From an uncultured Ruminococcus sp. (GTDB taxonomy: Bacteria; Bacillota; Clostridia; Oscillospirales; Ruminococcaceae): DNA of 24,781 bases. The stretch is from positions 1-24,781 of the forward strand of contig CAMWRL010000006.1 of the NCBI GenBank assembly GCA_947176685.1. Reading direction: 5' to 3'. The notes beneath the pieces are model-generated. The model ran no database searches and had not been told where the DNA came from. It was given only the letters and a program-made list of their open reading frames with translations. Shown piece by piece: positions 22,495 through 24,781 of the stretch; the first letter of the stretch is position 1; the number at the start of each line of letters is the position of its first letter. The position numbers were made by a program, and so were the translations under genes.

Positions 22495-23421
22495 TCATTT
22501 AAGATTGATATATTGTGTTATATCATCTCTCATGCGGATAGCCTCACGGCGTGCGGCTTTTGCAAAGTCTCTTTCGTCGCAGCCCTCTTTCTTGTAAGCG
22601 CACATTACAGCCCTTGACGAGTTCACGATAGCACCCAGACCGTTTTCGTCAAAACCGCCTTTAAGACCCTCTGCACCGCCGCCCTGTGCGCCGTATCCGG
22701 GAACTAAAAACATTGTGTGCGGAAGTCTCTTTCTGAGTTCTGCAAGCTGTTCGGGATAGGTTGCACCGACTACTGCTCCGACTGCCGAATATCCATATTT
22801 TCCGACAGTATCAGCACCCCATTTTTCACACATATCGCCCATAAGTGCATATATCGGCGTACCGTCTTCAAGCTTTCTGTCCTGAATCTCGCCGCTTGAC
22901 TTGTTGGAAGTCTTTACAAGAACGTATATTCCCTTGTCTTTTTCACGGCATATTTTAAGTAATGGTTCTATTCCGTCCGTACCAAGATAACCGTTGACTG
23001 TAAGTGCGTCCGCCGCAAAAGGCTCTATTTCATTTTCGCAGACCTTTACAGTGCCAAGATGTGCATTTGTGTATGCTTCCATAGTAGCACCGATGTCATT
23101 TCTTTTGCCGTCCGTAATTACAAACATTCCGTTGAGTTTTGCGTAACGGATAGTCTTTTCAAGAGCCTTGATGCCGTAATGTCCGTACATCTCATAGTAA
23201 GCCGCCTGCGGTTTGATAGCCGGAACAATGTCATGAATCTCGTCTATAATCGCCTGATTGAACGCAAAAATAGCCTTTGCGGCAGCCTTGAGAGTACCGC
23301 CGTCGTCCTCGAGGTATCTCCTCTTGATATACTCCGGAACATATTCAAGTTTCGGGTCAAGTCCTACAACTGTAGGATTTTTCATTTCAATGATTTTTTC
23401 GATAAGTCTGTCAAATGACAT
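22495..23421 (-). CDS. pyrF: Orotidine-5'-phosphate decarboxylase
   Basis: 308 residues, the length of the longer (type 2) OMP decarboxylases. The active-site tetrad is visible: Lys70 in PAIKPQAAYYE and Asp104, Lys106, Asp109 in ITDGKRNDIGATM; VPGYGAQGG near the C-terminal third is the phosphate-binding loop. The enzyme converts OMP to UMP, the last step of UMP synthesis. The ATG has AAAGGA at 8 nt and follows pyrC by 16 bp; paralog 1 follows after 9 bp. Confidence 0.95.
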   Translation of the reverse strand: MSFDRLIEKIIEMKNPTVVGLDPKLEYVPEYIKRRYLEDDGGTLKAAAKAIFAFNQAIIDEIHDIVPAIKPQAAYYEMYGHYGIKALEKTIRYAKLNGMFVITDGKRNDIGATMEAYTNAHLGTVKVCENEIEPFAADALTVNGYLGTDGIEPLLKICREKDKGIYVLVKTSNKSSGEIQDRKLEDGTPIYALMGDMCEKWGADTVGKYGYSAVGAVVGATYPEQLAELRKRLPHTMFLVPGYGAQGGGAEGLKGGFDENGLGAIVNSSRAVMCAYKKEGCDERDFAKAARREAIRMRDDITQYINLK

Positions 23422-23437
23422 ATAATCTATCCTTTCA

Positions 23438-24712
23438 TTATAAATTTTCGTATCTTACAACGCCTTTTGAAATCGTCATAAGATTTTTTCCGGTCAGGGT
23501 CATACCCTTGAAAACCGTGTTTCGTGACTTTGAGTGAAGCTTGTCGGGGTCAACAGTCCATTTTCTGTTGATGTTCGCAATAATCAGGTCAGCGGTTTTT
23601 CCCTCTGCAATCTCTGGAGTTTCCAGTCCCAGTATTTTACGGGGATTTACGCACATAAGCTCAACAACTTTCTGCAAAGTTATTTCGCCCGTGTGGTAAA
23701 GCGCAGTAAGCGTTGCGGCAAGTGAAGTCTCCAGACCTACAACGCCGTTGGGAGCTTTTTCAAAATCGGCTTTTTCTTCGGGAGCGTGCGGAGCGTGGTC
23801 AGTAATTATGCAGTCAATAGTACCGTCCTTTATGCCCTCGATAATAGCCTTTACGTCTTCGGAAGTCCTTAACGGCGGATTCATTCTGTAGTCAGCGTCA
23901 CGCTTTTCAAGCAAGTCTTCGGTAAGCATAAAGTAATGCGGTGCAGTTTCGCAAGTGACTTTTACTCCCCGTGATTTCGCAAAACGTATAATATCCGTAC
24001 TGCCTTCGGTGCTTACGTGACATATATGAATCCTCGCATTGACTGACGAAGCAAGTATAATTTCCCTTGCGGTTATGTAGTCTTCCGAAGCCCTGTCCAT
24101 ACCCTTGACGCCCAGTTTTCCGGAAACTTTTCCTTTATTCATAATACCGCCGTTTATAATGCTGAAGTCTTCGCAGTGTGAAGCCACAAGCAAGCCGTTT
24201 TCATTTGACTTTTCCAGAGCCTGCCGCATAAGTTCAGCGTTTTCAACGGGTCTGCCGTCATCGGATATGCATATACAGCCGGCTTTTTTAAGCGATTCAT
24301 AGTCGCAGAGTCCGCCGCCGTTCATGCCGTTTGTTATACAGCCAACCGGATATACTTCAACGCCTGTATCCTTTGCCCTGTCAATGATATAACGGACGGT
24401 TTCCGGATTGTCGCAAGGGGGTTTTGTGTTGGGCATTGCGAGAACTCCCGTAACACCTCCTGCAAGTGCGGAATTACAGCCTGTAATAATATCTTCCTTG
24501 TAAGTGAGTCCGGGGTCACGGAAATGAACGTGCATATCAAACAATGACGGCATAAGCACAAGGTCAGTACCGTCCACGGTGCGGTCTGCCGTAACGTCAA
24601 GGTTTTCGCCAACGGCTGATATTTTCCCGTCTTTTATGAAAACATCTGTTACTGTATCAATTTTTGTGTCAACCGCACGGATATTTTTTATAAGTAAAGA
24701 TTCAAAATTCAT
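23438..24712 (-). CDS. pyrC: Dihydroorotase
   Basis: 424 residues, a class I dihydroorotase. Zinc ligands and active-site residues are visible: His61, His63 and Arg65 in DMHVHFRDPG, Asp151 in ISDDGRP, His179 in ASHCED, His232 in HICHVST, and Asp305 in ITDHAPH. It closes carbamoyl aspartate to dihydroorotate, the third step of the pathway. The start overlaps the stop of the preceding gene (ATGA), and the AGGAGG site lies only 1 nt before the ATG. Initiation therefore probably depends on coupling with the upstream gene. Aspartate carbamoyltransferase, pyrD and pyrE are not in this window. Confidence 0.95.
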   Translation of the reverse strand: MNFESLLIKNIRAVDTKIDTVTDVFIKDGKISAVGENLDVTADRTVDGTDLVLMPSLFDMHVHFRDPGLTYKEDIITGCNSALAGGVTGVLAMPNTKPPCDNPETVRYIIDRAKDTGVEVYPVGCITNGMNGGGLCDYESLKKAGCICISDDGRPVENAELMRQALEKSNENGLLVASHCEDFSIINGGIMNKGKVSGKLGVKGMDRASEDYITAREIILASSVNARIHICHVSTEGSTDIIRFAKSRGVKVTCETAPHYFMLTEDLLEKRDADYRMNPPLRTSEDVKAIIEGIKDGTIDCIITDHAPHAPEEKADFEKAPNGVVGLETSLAATLTALYHTGEITLQKVVELMCVNPRKILGLETPEIAEGKTADLIIANINRKWTVDPDKLHSKSRNTVFKGMTLTGKNLMTISKGVVRYENL

Positions 24713-24781
24713 ACCTCCTGTTTTCCTGAAAATTTAACTTTCAGTCCGACAACAGCCGCAATAGCCATTGCCTGTACTCCG
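24709..24781 (-). CDS. C-terminal end of a membrane protein, probably uracil permease
   Basis: The last 23 codons of a frame that enters from the right edge read GVQAMAIAAVVGLKVKF and end with a short charged tail (SGKQEV). Its TGA overlaps the pyrC ATG by 4 bp. A hydrophobic Ala/Val-rich helix followed by a basic end fits the C-terminus of NCS2-type permeases, and uracil permease genes often precede pyr genes in Firmicutes. The identity rests mainly on context. Confidence 0.5.
   Translation of the reverse strand, partial: GVQAMAIAAVVGLKVKFSGKQEV

Noticed and set aside
1..24781. Mobile elements, CRISPR arrays, tRNA or rRNA genes
   Set aside because: No transposase, integrase, regularly spaced repeats, target-site duplications or RNA gene signatures were seen on either strand by eye.

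Overview
The window looks like a chromosomal segment of a Gram-positive anaerobe of the Clostridia, most likely a Ruminococcus-like member of the Oscillospirales. The grounds are moderately AT-rich DNA, strong Shine-Dalgarno sites, consensus sigma-A promoters that nearly all have 17-bp spacers, a lactate dehydrogenase, a DUF1284/BioY pair, Pro/Thr-rich linkers in surface proteins, and a clustered pyrimidine operon. The genus is an inference. Almost every gene lies on the minus strand; the exceptions are the P-type ATPase at the left edge and one sigma/anti-sigma pair.

Left part (1-3316): the 3' end of a CtpE-like P-type ATPase gene converges on a bioY-DUF1284 pair across a bidirectional terminator. 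bioY has a consensus promoter whose -35 box lies inside a near-perfect inverted repeat resembling a BirA operator. That operator also encodes the last residues of a MocR-type (GntR-aminotransferase) regulator that lacks its C-terminal subdomain.

Middle-left (3317-8100): two ECF sigma factor genes stand head to head around a 266-bp intergenic region. Each is followed by an overlapping gene for a single-pass membrane protein with a large extracytoplasmic part, so this looks like a double signal-transduction locus. One sensor carries a young in-frame 63-bp tandem duplication in which every difference between the copies changes an amino acid.

Middle (8098-16690): a MATE transporter; L-lactate dehydrogenase with a small translationally coupled ORF that runs through the terminator; a eukaryote-type UDP-sugar pyrophosphorylase; and an operon of a lipoprotein plus two half-ABC exporters with one intact and one degenerate ATP site.

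Right part (16694-24781): a pyrimidine operon read leftward: end of a membrane protein gene (probably a uracil permease), pyrC, pyrF, three tandem paralogous genes of unknown function, carA, carB, terminator. The three paralogs overlap one another by the same 8 bp and sit inside the biosynthetic operon. They are the most unusual item in the window, together with the double ECF locus. No tRNA, rRNA, CRISPR array or insertion sequence was seen.
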